Shown: one piece after another, positions 14,227 through 23,983 of the stretch | How the letters are laid out: each line of letters begins with the position of its first letter | Position numbering within the stretch: position 1 is the stretch's first letter | From: a virus | Virus record (IMG/VR): IMGVR_UViG_3300041402_000526 | Location: 1 to 25,799 of that record | Strand: one strand, 5' to 3' | DNA length: 25,799 bases | Translations under genes and position numbers: made by a program | Notes under the pieces: model-generated | Database searches by the model: none | What the model was told of the DNA's origin: nothing | The model's input: the letters and a program-made list of their open reading frames with translations, nothing else

Positions 14227-14868
14227 ATGGCGTCACTTCCCGCGTCCAGCTTCTCGTTCGAGTCGACCGGCTCCTCCAACGCGGTTCGGGAGACCTTCTC
14301 GCCCGTTGACCCGCTGGGTGTTCCGCAGGCTCCGGGTCTAGACCCCTCCATCACATTCTCATCCAGCGAAAGGGCGGGGCTGCTGAGTCCGGGCGGCGGG
14401 CTGGACATCGAAGCGCTAGGGGGAACGGAAGGCGTTCTGGACATCGTCGGTGGGCTGATCGGTGCCGGGGCCAGTCTTGCGAGTGGTTTCGCGAGAGCCA
14501 ACGGCGAGCTGGCCAGGGAGAGGGCGCTGCATGCAACCGCTCAACAGATCGCCTTCTCTCGATCGGTCGCCGTGCGCGAGTCCAGTCGCATCGAGCAGGA
14601 AGTCGTGGGCGGAAACCGTGCCATCACGGGCGCTCGTGGAATCACCATGTCAGGGTCTTCTCTGGAGGTACTGGCCCAGACCGCCGAAGACGCTCGCTGG
14701 AACACGCAGGTGATCGACTACAACTTCAAAACCCAGGAAGCGAACGTGCTGTACCAGGCACGCCTGGCGCGTTGGAATGCCAGTATCCAGAGGAACAATG
14801 CGATCGGTGGAGCCATTGGTCAGGTAGGGAGTGGCCTGGCCTCTGCCGGCTTGAGAGGGCTTAGCTGA
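14227..14868 (+). CDS. internal virion protein, T7 gp14-like
   Basis: This 213-residue protein is close to T7 gp14 (196). T7 gp14 is ejected first and forms a pore in the outer membrane. Here the N-terminal 75 residues are Ser/Pro/Gly-rich. A Gly/Ala hydrophobic segment (LDIVGGLIGAGASLASGFARAN) follows, then a long Ala/Gln/Arg helix region (ERALHATAQQIAFSRSVAVRESSRIEQE), and a GSSLEVLAQTAEDARWNTQVIDYNFKTQ block that is common in gp14-like proteins. It ends in a second Gly-rich hydrophobic stretch (AIGGAIGQVGSGLASAGLRG). The order before two giant virion proteins matches gp14-gp15-gp16. Confidence 0.75.
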   Translation: MASLPASSFSFESTGSSNAVRETFSPVDPLGVPQAPGLDPSITFSSSERAGLLSPGGGLDIEALGGTEGVLDIVGGLIGAGASLASGFARANGELARERALHATAQQIAFSRSVAVRESSRIEQEVVGGNRAITGARGITMSGSSLEVLAQTAEDARWNTQVIDYNFKTQEANVLYQARLARWNASIQRNNAIGGAIGQVGSGLASAGLRGLS

Positions 14869-17800
14869 TGCCCAGGCTACCCGAGGTCAACCGAGTTCGC
14901 GGAGCGAGTCCTGCCGGAGTCAATGCTGCCGGCGGCATCGCCCGTGGCGTGGCTTCGCAGGTTCGTGGCGTTCGTGAATCTGAGAGACGTGCCGAGTTCG
15001 TTCTGGGTCGAGCTCGTCAGGAGTTTCGCCAGAATGAGCGCGAGGAGGAGATCGAACAGGCGAAGCTCGAGCGCGAGCAGGAGATCGAGGCCCGCGAGAA
15101 AGAGAAACGCAACGAGCAGCGGCTGAAGGAACAGCAGGCCATTCACGACTCCGTGCGTCGCGGCGAGGCCACTCGTGCGATCCAACTGCGTGTTCGCCAA
15201 ATCGTAGACGCATGGAAGCGGGACCCTCAGATCACGAGTCCTGATGCGCTTCCGCAGCTATCGGCGTCCATAACGGGTGCTGCGGAAGACATCCTGAGTG
15301 GCCCGACCATGGACAAGGTGTCTCCTCTCGGCCGTGCCCACGCTCAGGGCGTAGCCAACGGAATCCTGATGAATGCCGAGGCGGAAGGGTTCGCCGTTCA
15401 GCAACGAGTGGGGAAGGAGCTTGCCTACTCCGGGTACAACGAGGACATTTCTGCATTGGCGGCGGCCATCTATGCGAGCGGAGATCCGACGCAGCTTCCC
15501 AGCGTTTTGGATAGCACGAAGGCGCGCGGAGCCGAGCTGCAGCCCTTCTCGACTGCAGCGGAGTTTCACGGCAAGGACGACGACGCAGCTCGCCTGATGT
15601 ACCAGGCCGGTGCTGTCGGCGCTGCCGAAAAGAACATGCGAAGCAACGCGAAGCAGTTCCTGAAGCTGGCCGAGGAAGCCAGGCTGTCGAATGGCAAGCG
15701 GCTGTTCTCAGGCGATGCCATCTCCGACATCCGGAAGGACGTTCGAGCCGTCGGCAAGAAGTACGGAGACGCGGCACAGCGGTCGTTCCGGGAGATGATC
15801 CGCGACGGAATCGGCACCATCGACCAGATGGAGGAGGCCCTGAAGTTCAATACGAAGGAGCACGAGTGGACATTGGGTCAGGTGGCAACCCTGACCAACG
15901 AGATCCGTACAGTCGAGAGGGCCAGGGCCGAGGCGAAGAAGTCTATCCGGGAGCTGCAGCGGATACGAAACGACGGCGGCCTTCTGATGGGCGACACCAA
16001 AGGGTACGCGCTGGTAGGCGAAGCCTACAACGCAATGTTGTTGGAGTACGAGAACGCACCGCTCGGACCGGACGGTGCCGTTCTCACGCCGCAAGAGCGA
16101 GGCAGAGCAGAAGAAGACAAGCGGCAGCGTATCGACGCATTCAACTTCGAGTTCGTCCGGGAGTTCGGTGTCTTCCCGGAGAACCTTGCGAGCCGACTGC
16201 TAGGGCAGACGCGCAGCGGTAGCGACGACAGTCGTGGGCATGCGGCCTCCTTCATCTACGCCACCCTCGGCGAGAATGGCCGCAACGACAAGGCTGTCCG
16301 CGATGCGTTCTTCAGCAAGAACGACGAAGACGTCGCAGCCGCCATCACGATCGGCAAGCTGATCGTCGTGAATGGCCTGACGAGATCGCAGGCAGTGCAG
16401 TCGTTCGATAAGGACCTTCTCATGTCGGACCCCGGCAATGCGAAGGCGAAGGCACGCTTCGACGAACACATGCTGGTTTACAAGAGGGAGACGTTCGGGG
16501 AAAACATTGCCTCCGGTGCTGCGCAGCGAGTCATGGAAGACAAGCTGTTGTTCGGCGGCATTCCGAATCCGTTCGGCGGTAGTGCCACGAACACGGAAGA
16601 CGTTCGCTTCGACGTCACGAAGTTCTTCAAGCAGGGTGTCGACATACCTCCCGCGAACGCTCTGCGCAAGTTCGTAGCCAACCCCGGTCTGGGTTTGTCC
16701 GAGGCCATCGGCTTCGACGAGATCAACCGGGCCATGGTGGAGGGCTCGAGCGGTATCGAGCGCGTGATCGGGAAGATGAGGTTGGCCGTATCGGACAAGC
16801 TGGCTCGCGTGGGTATGGACGATAGCTTCCTGAAGATCTTCGACGCGCCGGCCCCGTTTCGCCAAGGGACACCGGAACATCTCGGAGCCATCGTCAAGTG
16901 GATGAACCTGAGCCTGGAGGACACGGCGCGTGCCCAGGAGGTACCCGAATGGCTCATTGCCGACTTCATGGCGACCTTCGACCAGATGGCGATCCTGACC
17001 GGAGGGGATGGGGACGCGGCTCTACTGCTTACGCAGCAGACCTATGCCGATGTGGACTACACCGACAGGCGACAGGACACCGAGCCTCGCTGGTCGAGGC
17101 ACGACATCTTCAAGGTGTACGGCGGGAATAACCCGAAGCATCACGCGAAAATTGCTGAAGAACTCGCAGCGTTCATCGCAGGGCAGAAACTCCCTGCAGG
17201 CACTCGGTACATGATCGAAGCCGCCCCCGGATGGGACCTGGGACCCAACCCGCAGCGAGACCAGTACGGCCGTCGCATGCCGCCCTTCATGCTGCTGACG
17301 AGGAGACCGGGCGAGGACGGCTTCACTCCGGCGACACTGAACCGCACCGTTGCCGTGCCCACGTTCATCGAGCAGCCGGAGCCGACGTCGCCTGTGCTGG
17401 AGGGCAAGGTCAATCTCAACCCGCTGAAGCAGGATGTTCCGAACCGACTCGTGCGCGGCGCTCTCACGAACCTCCATAGGCTGCTTCGCGACGACGACGG
17501 AAACTATCGCCCTGGCAAGCCCTTCGTCATCACGGGCGGGTCTCGAGCGAGGGGGCTTGAGCCCGCAGGGCACCTATCGCCTACCGGATTCGTGAGTAAA
17601 GACGGAAGGCCGATCCTATTCAACGAAAGCGGGCACTTGTCGTCAGAGTTGACCGTCACCCTCACGACTCCACGACTGAACGACGGAAGGCCGACTGTCG
17701 TGCCTTCGATATGGAATGGCAAGCAGCTAACGAACGATGATGAGATCGTCGACGCAGTGATAGCTGCTGGCGAGTTGAAGAAATGGCCCGTGTTTGGCCC

Positions 17801-18548
17801 CAAGGATCCGTCTCCAAAGCAGCTAGAAGCAGCCATAAAAGAAGCGGGTAGATGGGCTGGAGCCAGATCGAAGAGCCTTGATGAAGAGAGTGTCTTCTCA
17901 GAGTTCGACAAGGAGCACAAGCGCGGGATCAAGGGAAAGAATTTGAAGCTGAAGATCCTCGAACGACAGGGGAAGCCAATCTCGAGATCGACAGGCGAGC
18001 TGGTAGGCGATTCCGCAAGTCAGTCGAAGCACCTGATAGAGTTCGGATCCACTGCTGCAGACGTGCGCGAGAGCTCGTTTGCAGACCTCCCGGTGGATGA
18101 AGTCAGGGCTCTTGCCGTCGAAGCCGGATTCGACCCTGACAAGACACGGACGCCGCAGTTCTACAGGGACAGAGGCGAGAACCCGCACTGGCACTTTGGC
18201 TTGTCCGACACGGCAGCGAACCGAGCGGGTATCAACGCAGACCAGGGAGAGCCTGTCATCATCGCTGGCCGCCCGACTGCCATACCGATCCTGTTCCGAC
18301 CGAACGGTGCGCTACCGCAGGTGATCGCAGACGCGCAAGAAATGTTGAACATCAAGTCCAGTGAGCTGGACCTAGCAGCACTCGAGAAGCAGTATGACGA
18401 CGACGTTGCGAGGGGCACCAATCCGGATCAGGCGGCATTCCGAGCGCACGAGAACGCATTCGATCTGCCTGATTTGATGGAGAAGCAGGACAAGGGGCTC
18501 GAAACCTTCTCTGGTTTCTCTGCCGGCCAGCAGGGTCGTCTCCAATGA
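14868..18548 (+). CDS. large internal virion (ejection) protein with C-terminal M15-like peptidase
   Basis: This encodes 1226 residues, starting inside the previous stop (TGATG). It occupies the gp15 position of T7. Residues about 40-105 are a strongly charged coiled coil (EREEEIEQAKLEREQEIEAR). The large middle shows no named domain. From about residue 866 it looks like a peptidoglycan peptidase: ITGGSRARG (888-896), like the 'ItSGyRs' of M15 peptidases; SKHLIEFGSTAADVR with H1055 and D1065, like 'SqHl.G.AaDi'; and NPHWHFGL with H1107/H1109 as the last zinc ligand. Between the first and second motifs lies a domain of about 100 residues (904-1007) with PSIWNGKQLTNDDEIVDAVI and a closing GARSKSL. 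Inferred role: local cell-wall opening during DNA ejection. The peptidase call is motif-based. Confidence 0.75.
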   Translation: MPRLPEVNRVRGASPAGVNAAGGIARGVASQVRGVRESERRAEFVLGRARQEFRQNEREEEIEQAKLEREQEIEAREKEKRNEQRLKEQQAIHDSVRRGEATRAIQLRVRQIVDAWKRDPQITSPDALPQLSASITGAAEDILSGPTMDKVSPLGRAHAQGVANGILMNAEAEGFAVQQRVGKELAYSGYNEDISALAAAIYASGDPTQLPSVLDSTKARGAELQPFSTAAEFHGKDDDAARLMYQAGAVGAAEKNMRSNAKQFLKLAEEARLSNGKRLFSGDAISDIRKDVRAVGKKYGDAAQRSFREMIRDGIGTIDQMEEALKFNTKEHEWTLGQVATLTNEIRTVERARAEAKKSIRELQRIRNDGGLLMGDTKGYALVGEAYNAMLLEYENAPLGPDGAVLTPQERGRAEEDKRQRIDAFNFEFVREFGVFPENLASRLLGQTRSGSDDSRGHAASFIYATLGENGRNDKAVRDAFFSKNDEDVAAAITIGKLIVVNGLTRSQAVQSFDKDLLMSDPGNAKAKARFDEHMLVYKRETFGENIASGAAQRVMEDKLLFGGIPNPFGGSATNTEDVRFDVTKFFKQGVDIPPANALRKFVANPGLGLSEAIGFDEINRAMVEGSSGIERVIGKMRLAVSDKLARVGMDDSFLKIFDAPAPFRQGTPEHLGAIVKWMNLSLEDTARAQEVPEWLIADFMATFDQMAILTGGDGDAALLLTQQTYADVDYTDRRQDTEPRWSRHDIFKVYGGNNPKHHAKIAEELAAFIAGQKLPAGTRYMIEAAPGWDLGPNPQRDQYGRRMPPFMLLTRRPGEDGFTPATLNRTVAVPTFIEQPEPTSPVLEGKVNLNPLKQDVPNRLVRGALTNLHRLLRDDDGNYRPGKPFVITGGSRARGLEPAGHLSPTGFVSKDGRPILFNESGHLSSELTVTLTTPRLNDGRPTVVPSIWNGKQLTNDDEIVDAVIAAGELKKWPVFGPKDPSPKQLEAAIKEAGRWAGARSKSLDEESVFSEFDKEHKRGIKGKNLKLKILERQGKPISRSTGELVGDSASQSKHLIEFGSTAADVRESSFADLPVDEVRALAVEAGFDPDKTRTPQFYRDRGENPHWHFGLSDTAANRAGINADQGEPVIIAGRPTAIPILFRPNGALPQVIADAQEMLNIKSSELDLAALEKQYDDDVARGTNPDQAAFRAHENAFDLPDLMEKQDKGLETFSGFSAGQQGRLQ

Positions 18549-21500
18549 GTACGTTCGACCCGTTCGGAAGGGAGATTCCTGTCGGCAGCCCGGAGATTGC
18601 CGCGCAGCCGAATCGACCCCCGTCCATCAACACGCAGATCCAGTTGCTGGCGAACGACATGAGTCTGTTCGGCGCGTCGGTGCGTTCCTACACGCCCTAC
18701 GCCCTCGACGCCGACGAGATCATGAAGGGGCAACGACGAACTGACTTGGGCGAGGGCGTCTACCACCTGAGCCAGTACCGGAACGAGACGTTGGGGATTG
18801 GCCTCCAGGGGCTCAAGGGGTTCGTCGATCCAGAGCTGCTGCCCGAGTACCAGAAGCGGCAGGGGGCTGGGATCCTCGGGATCGGCAAGCGTCAGGACTA
18901 CACCTACAACCCGTTCCGCAAGATCGAGGGAACCATCTTCTCCCTGTGGCCCGAGGCGTTTGACGAAGTCGACTCGGACCCAGACCTGGCCTACGTGCAG
19001 AACTTCATCATGACCCAGCTCGCCGCCAAGCGAAGGCGCGACGAAGCGGGCCTGGCCGGAGTGTTGACCGACATCGCCGCCTCCATACTCGACCCGATAC
19101 TTCTGGCCTCGATCTTCGTCACCCCAGGGGGCGGCTTCTTCCGCAATCTGGTCAAAAACGGGGGAAAGCACCAGATCCTGAAGGGCGCTGGCTTCTCTGC
19201 CCTGGCCAACTCGGGCGCTATCGCGGCCACAGAGCTCCTCCTTCACCACCAGCAGGTCACTCGAGAGCCGATCGAGGGTATCGCCACAGTGACGGCCGGA
19301 ACGCTGCTCACAGGCGTCATGGGGGGCGTATTCACGCACCTGGCGAAGCGGCAGCAGGCCCGGATTGCGAAGGACGCCTGGGACATGCTCACGATCCGAC
19401 CTGGCGACGACGTTCTGGAGCCGGGCTCGATCCGCATGTCCGTCTCGGAGGTCTACGAGGACACCGGGGTACTGAGGTACTTCTCCCCAGACGACCCTCT
19501 GTTCACGGGTGACGTTGGCCAGGCACTCCCGAGTCGCCCGAAGGGCCGGGACCCGATCATCGAGTGGGATATGTACCCATTCGTCTCATCCAGCGATGAG
19601 CAGTTCCGCGACATGGCCCGCCGCGTGGACCCTACAAAGCTCTACGAGGACATGCTCGACGTTGGCTTCTTCGAGGCAGCCGAAAAGGCAGGCCGCAGGC
19701 GGCCCTCTCCGTTCGCAGCCCTGCTCGAGAGATCGCGGGCTGTCAGCGGTGGCGGTGCCGACGTTCGGCCGAAATCTGCAGCTCGACACGCCGGCCCAGT
19801 GAAGCCGAAGCTGTTCGAGGGCCGTGGTCTTCCTGCCTCCGTCGTCCGCGAGATCGACTACGACGGCAACCTGAAGACTGGCTTGCTCACCGTGCCGCAG
19901 GCGCGCGTTATCGAGAAGTCGCTATCCCGCGAGTGGATCCCGCACATCCCGGACAGGTTGTCTGAGATCCTGGAGGCTGGGCGAAAGCGCGACAACGCCA
20001 TGGCGCAGCGCATCTACGATTCGTTCTCCGGTACGCGCCAGGCTCTCCGTAACGCGAACGACGGCAACGACGTGGTCGTCTTGTTTCGCGAGGTGAGTGA
20101 TCTCGACGACGCCGCCGCGAACCACACCTTCCGGTACTACACGCGAGATTTCATCGAGGGCCTGACGGACCTTGACCAGACGAAGATCGTCTCCGAGCGG
20201 GTTCCGATCGACAACGTCGTCGCCGCCCATGCCGGGGCCAACCGTCTCGGGGCCGACTATCACACCATCTTCGCGCTCAACCCTGCCTCCAAGGGCGCGC
20301 ACAAGCTGACGCTCGACTCCGGTCGCGTAGCCAAGGGCGAGCCGCTGTCAGACGTGGTCGACGTCGGTCGTGTCGTTCTCCGTGAGGAGGGCGAACTGGA
20401 GAAGCTGGGACCGAGGCTGTCGCATCGCATCGACGACACTCGACCCGATGGATTCGAGAGAGTTGCGACCACTGAGCCTGCCCCTGTGGCCCACCCGCTG
20501 GATAAGCGAATCGTCTCGAACCACACCTACGAGAAGGACGGCGTTCGTCGGATCGTTGCGACCGACAGGAATCTGAAGCGCATCCCCGACACCGACCTGA
20601 CCTATGACGAGTGGAGAGCGCTGTCTCCCGACGAGGTACGGATGCGCAAGGACAAGGTTCTCGCGCACGAAGAAGCCCTCGATGCGGCAGGGCCTATCAC
20701 CGTGCCGGCGAAGCACCCGATCGACGAGCTCGCCGGAGACAAGGCGAAGACGATCACGGGAGTGCCCAAGGTTCTTCGCGAGGCGGTGGACGAGATCTGG
20801 GACACGATCGACGAGACGGCCCGAGCCCTCATGCTGGCCGATAACAAGGTGACGCTCGATGGCACACTGAAGGTGGTGAAGGCAGACAATCTCGCTTCGG
20901 TCGAAGCCACGGAATCCGTCGTCGTACACAAGGGCACGCAGTCGTTGGTCGACATCGTGTTCGATGGCAACTCAGATCTCAGCTATCGGTTCTACGGCCA
21001 GAGTTTGTACGACTCGTTCCGACCGATTCGCGAAGCCCTCCGAGAGATCTCAGGCAGCGACCACATCCGGCTGTACCGAGCGCAGAGCCCAGACGGTCTC
21101 ATTGACAACAAGCACACGCTGACCTGGGCGACGAAGAAGGAAGCCGAGAAGTACATGGAGCCTGGCCGGGTCCTAGTCGAGCGCAACGTGCCCATCGACG
21201 ATGTCGTCGCGCTCAACATGGCGGCCGGCAAGCGAGGGAAGGGGTTCCACGAGTTCATCGTCTTCAACGAGAAGCGCGGCAAGGCATTCGCCATGCCAAT
21301 ATCGGACGGGTTCATCCCGCCCCCGCGCTCGCCGCTCTTCTCGAGCGGAGTGGTCGAGTACAACCCGAACTGGGCAGCGGGCGTACCGGAGAAGATCTAC
21401 AACAACAAGATCGCAGTCGAGGACTGGAACCTGGCCGGCTTCCGGCTGGAGAAGGCATGGGGATTCGAGAAGATCGCGAACATCTTCCCGATCCACTACA

Positions 21501-23983
21501 TGGCGTCGTCGTCTTCCTATGTGGCCAGGCGAACCGCAGCTCTCCTTGCCCGATCGCCTGCGCAGTGGGTCGATGACCTGGGCCGCCCTGTCGTGAACCC
21601 CATCTCCGTCGACCAGAAGGCCGGCAAGCGCATGGAATCGTTCATGGCGGAGATGCGAACGGTCGCCGACAAGGAGATCAACGACTACTTCCGCTCGAAG
21701 GGCCGCGTGCTGCTAGGGGACAATGCCGTCTCCGAACGCGGCATCTTCACGGAGCGCATTAGGAACATCGCCGAGGCCGGACGAGACATCGCAGAAGGCC
21801 GACTTACCGGACCCGCTTTCGGCGGCTCCCGGTCTCCTCTGATCGACCCCGTCACAGGCAAACACCACCTGGACATGACTGCGCTGGACTTCGACAACAT
21901 TCAGCTTACGTCCGGAGACTTCCTCGAGCTGGTGACATGGGCGCTCGACCACGGAGACGAGCTACCGGGCATTCCGCAGGTCGGGAACGTCGCGAAGAAG
22001 TTCCGTCAGATCCTGGACGAAGTTGGCGAAGACATGGTGAAGACAAAGCTGCTGCCTGCCGAAGCGTTCCGTGGACCCGTGCGCGGTGCCATGACGTACT
22101 TCGCCCGCTACTACAACACCACGGCGATCCGCAAGAACAAAACGGTCTTCAGGGATCTCCTCGTCAAAGACTGGATGCTTCAGGACGGGACGCTGACGAA
22201 GACGGTCGCCGAGCGTGAAGCCTTCGAGGCCATCGAGAAGATCATCGGCAACCCTGGCCGGATTGCCTACGACCAGGAGACATCGGTTCAGAAGCGACTC
22301 ATCACGACGAACAACGCACTGATGCAGGACTATCTGCAGCGCGACCCGTTCACCATCATGGAGCACTACCTGAGAAGCTACGTGCCCGACATCGAGATCA
22401 TGAAGGCACCGTTTGGAATCGCTGCCGGGTCGAAGACGGTCAATCAGGCTCTCGACAAGGCGCTGGACGCCCTGAGTCGAGAGATGAAGGTCCTGATAGA
22501 TGCTGCACCGGAGAACAGGATTCCACGCGCTTTGCGCAAGCCTGGGGAAGTGAACAAAACGAAGGGTCAGCTCCAGCGTGAGTACGAGATCAACGCCACT
22601 CACATACGAAACCTCTTTTCCGAAGTGAGGCACATGCGCCCGTCTTCGGAGAAGTGGGCGTTCGAGACCGGCACCGCCGTGACCGAGGGATTGGTCGTAC
22701 TCCGCAATCTGACCACGCTGTCGAAGGGCGGGTACTTCGTGATCTCGTCGATCATGGATCCGGGTCGCATCGCACAGCGCAACAGCATCGGAGAGATCTA
22801 CGACTTCGCCATCAAGGGCTTCATGAAGAATCCGATCCACTTCACGAAGATGAGCCTTCAGCTCCAGAAGGATCTGAAGATCGGTGCCGAAGCCTTCAAC
22901 GGACTTCGCGCGCAGAAGCTGATGGACACTGGCGACGAGTTTGGCACCGTCGGCGGATTCGCAGCAAGAACCACGCGCAACATGACCAGTGCGTTCATGT
23001 ACGCGAACCTGCTGACTCCCTGGAATGCGTACTGGAAGGGCATGACGTCAGCCATCGTGGCCGGCAGGGTTCGGCGTGCCGTGCTGAACGTCGCCGATGG
23101 CATTACCGACATCCGGGCGGAGCGGTTCCTGAAAGAGAACGGGATCAGCCCGGAGATGGCACAAAGAATGGCCGAAGAGATCGGACGGCACGGAGACCGC
23201 CAGGCGGACAACTGGCTCGTCGGAGTCAACGCGCACAAGTGGAACCGTGAGAATGGGCTGGCGGAGTCATTCGCAGACGCTGTCGCTCGAGAGACGGACA
23301 TCACGATCAACACGCCCGGTGCAGGCGAGCGTCCGTGGGCGATGCTGCAGAACGACTACATCAAGACCATGATGATCTTCCGAACCTTCGCGATGATCTC
23401 CATCGGGCAGACCATCATCCCGTCGGTGCAGCGGTTGGGAAACAGGGACATCGCCGTGCTGAACGGCATGGGGATCGCGTTGTTCGGCGGCATGATGTCT
23501 CACACACTGAAGGAGACGTTGCGAGGCAGGGACCCGTTCGAGGGACAGACAACGCTTGGAATGATAGAGAACTCGCTCGATCGCTCCGGCATCCTCGGCG
23601 GGTACGGTGACATCTACAACATGCTCAGGAAGTTCGACATCATCCCCGGTCCTGGCCAGGGTCTGTCGAGATTCCGTGCGCAGAACTTCTGGCAACAGAT
23701 CATGGGCGCTGCAATGCAGACACCGTTCGACGCCGCCGTGGCCCTGGGCGATGTCATAAACGGCCCCGAAGATGACACCGGAGACATACTCTCCAACTAC
23801 AACAAGAAGTCCGTGCGGCGAATGATGCCGTTCCAGAATCTCTTCTATATTGACTGGATGACTCGTCAGATCACCGAGGCCAGGGAGCAGAGCGGTGGTA
23901 GGTCGAGTGTTGGCGACCGAACAGATCAGCTACTGGTCCTGCCGGAAGGCGATGCGGACCCGAGGCTTAGAGGGATACTATGA
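18545..23983 (+). CDS. giant internal virion (ejection) protein with tandem ART-like domains
   Basis: This encodes 1812 residues (T7 gp16 is 1318), overlapping the previous stop (ATGA). Residues about 170-290 contain hydrophobic/amphipathic helices (IAASILDPILLASIFVTPGG and onward) suited to membrane insertion. Two repeats follow at about 490-580 and 821-911. They begin IYDSF / LYDSF and contain LFR / LYR, RYYT / TWAT, VSERVPIDNVVA / VERNVPIDDVVA and YHTIFALN / FHEFIVFN. This order resembles mono-ADP-ribosyltransferases (R, S/T-x-T, E); copy 2 has R845, T860-W-A-T863 and E903. The last 250 residues (NDYIKTMMIFRTFAMISIGQ, GMMSHTLKETLRG, MMPFQNLFYIDWM) are typical of large podovirus core proteins. 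No N-terminal transglycosylase like that of T7 gp16 is seen. Confidence 0.75.
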   Translation: MSTFDPFGREIPVGSPEIAAQPNRPPSINTQIQLLANDMSLFGASVRSYTPYALDADEIMKGQRRTDLGEGVYHLSQYRNETLGIGLQGLKGFVDPELLPEYQKRQGAGILGIGKRQDYTYNPFRKIEGTIFSLWPEAFDEVDSDPDLAYVQNFIMTQLAAKRRRDEAGLAGVLTDIAASILDPILLASIFVTPGGGFFRNLVKNGGKHQILKGAGFSALANSGAIAATELLLHHQQVTREPIEGIATVTAGTLLTGVMGGVFTHLAKRQQARIAKDAWDMLTIRPGDDVLEPGSIRMSVSEVYEDTGVLRYFSPDDPLFTGDVGQALPSRPKGRDPIIEWDMYPFVSSSDEQFRDMARRVDPTKLYEDMLDVGFFEAAEKAGRRRPSPFAALLERSRAVSGGGADVRPKSAARHAGPVKPKLFEGRGLPASVVREIDYDGNLKTGLLTVPQARVIEKSLSREWIPHIPDRLSEILEAGRKRDNAMAQRIYDSFSGTRQALRNANDGNDVVVLFREVSDLDDAAANHTFRYYTRDFIEGLTDLDQTKIVSERVPIDNVVAAHAGANRLGADYHTIFALNPASKGAHKLTLDSGRVAKGEPLSDVVDVGRVVLREEGELEKLGPRLSHRIDDTRPDGFERVATTEPAPVAHPLDKRIVSNHTYEKDGVRRIVATDRNLKRIPDTDLTYDEWRALSPDEVRMRKDKVLAHEEALDAAGPITVPAKHPIDELAGDKAKTITGVPKVLREAVDEIWDTIDETARALMLADNKVTLDGTLKVVKADNLASVEATESVVVHKGTQSLVDIVFDGNSDLSYRFYGQSLYDSFRPIREALREISGSDHIRLYRAQSPDGLIDNKHTLTWATKKEAEKYMEPGRVLVERNVPIDDVVALNMAAGKRGKGFHEFIVFNEKRGKAFAMPISDGFIPPPRSPLFSSGVVEYNPNWAAGVPEKIYNNKIAVEDWNLAGFRLEKAWGFEKIANIFPIHYMASSSSYVARRTAALLARSPAQWVDDLGRPVVNPISVDQKAGKRMESFMAEMRTVADKEINDYFRSKGRVLLGDNAVSERGIFTERIRNIAEAGRDIAEGRLTGPAFGGSRSPLIDPVTGKHHLDMTALDFDNIQLTSGDFLELVTWALDHGDELPGIPQVGNVAKKFRQILDEVGEDMVKTKLLPAEAFRGPVRGAMTYFARYYNTTAIRKNKTVFRDLLVKDWMLQDGTLTKTVAEREAFEAIEKIIGNPGRIAYDQETSVQKRLITTNNALMQDYLQRDPFTIMEHYLRSYVPDIEIMKAPFGIAAGSKTVNQALDKALDALSREMKVLIDAAPENRIPRALRKPGEVNKTKGQLQREYEINATHIRNLFSEVRHMRPSSEKWAFETGTAVTEGLVVLRNLTTLSKGGYFVISSIMDPGRIAQRNSIGEIYDFAIKGFMKNPIHFTKMSLQLQKDLKIGAEAFNGLRAQKLMDTGDEFGTVGGFAARTTRNMTSAFMYANLLTPWNAYWKGMTSAIVAGRVRRAVLNVADGITDIRAERFLKENGISPEMAQRMAEEIGRHGDRQADNWLVGVNAHKWNRENGLAESFADAVARETDITINTPGAGERPWAMLQNDYIKTMMIFRTFAMISIGQTIIPSVQRLGNRDIAVLNGMGIALFGGMMSHTLKETLRGRDPFEGQTTLGMIENSLDRSGILGGYGDIYNMLRKFDIIPGPGQGLSRFRAQNFWQQIMGAAMQTPFDAAVALGDVINGPEDDTGDILSNYNKKSVRRMMPFQNLFYIDWMTRQITEAREQSGGRSSVGDRTDQLLVLPEGDADPRLRGIL
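20012..20290 (+). repeat. ART-like domain, copy 1 (within the giant ejection protein)
   Basis: Residues about 490-582 of the 1812-residue protein. Relative to copy 2, it keeps the arginine (R515 in VVLFREV), a YYT segment (T533) and the VPID-VVA strand. The glutamate position is threonine (T574 in YHTIFALN). It is therefore probably inactive if the fold assignment is right. Such degenerate copies can keep a binding or structural role. Confidence 0.5.
21005..21283 (+). repeat. ART-like domain, copy 2 (within the giant ejection protein)
   Basis: Residues about 821-913 of the 1812-residue protein. The motif order is LYRAQS (R845), TWATKKEAEKYM (T860-T863), GRVLVERNVPIDDVVAL, and FHEFIVFN (E903). 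This is the R / S-W-T-T followed by A-x-x-F/Y / v.vP.d.vla / E-x-h-V pattern seen in many mono-ADP-ribosyltransferases and toxins. Catalysis is possible but unproven. Confidence 0.5.

Noticed and set aside
18545-19100. N-terminal lytic transglycosylase as in T7 gp16
   Set aside because: I searched by eye for the catalytic Glu-Ser and downstream motifs of the family at the start of the 1812-residue protein and did not find them.
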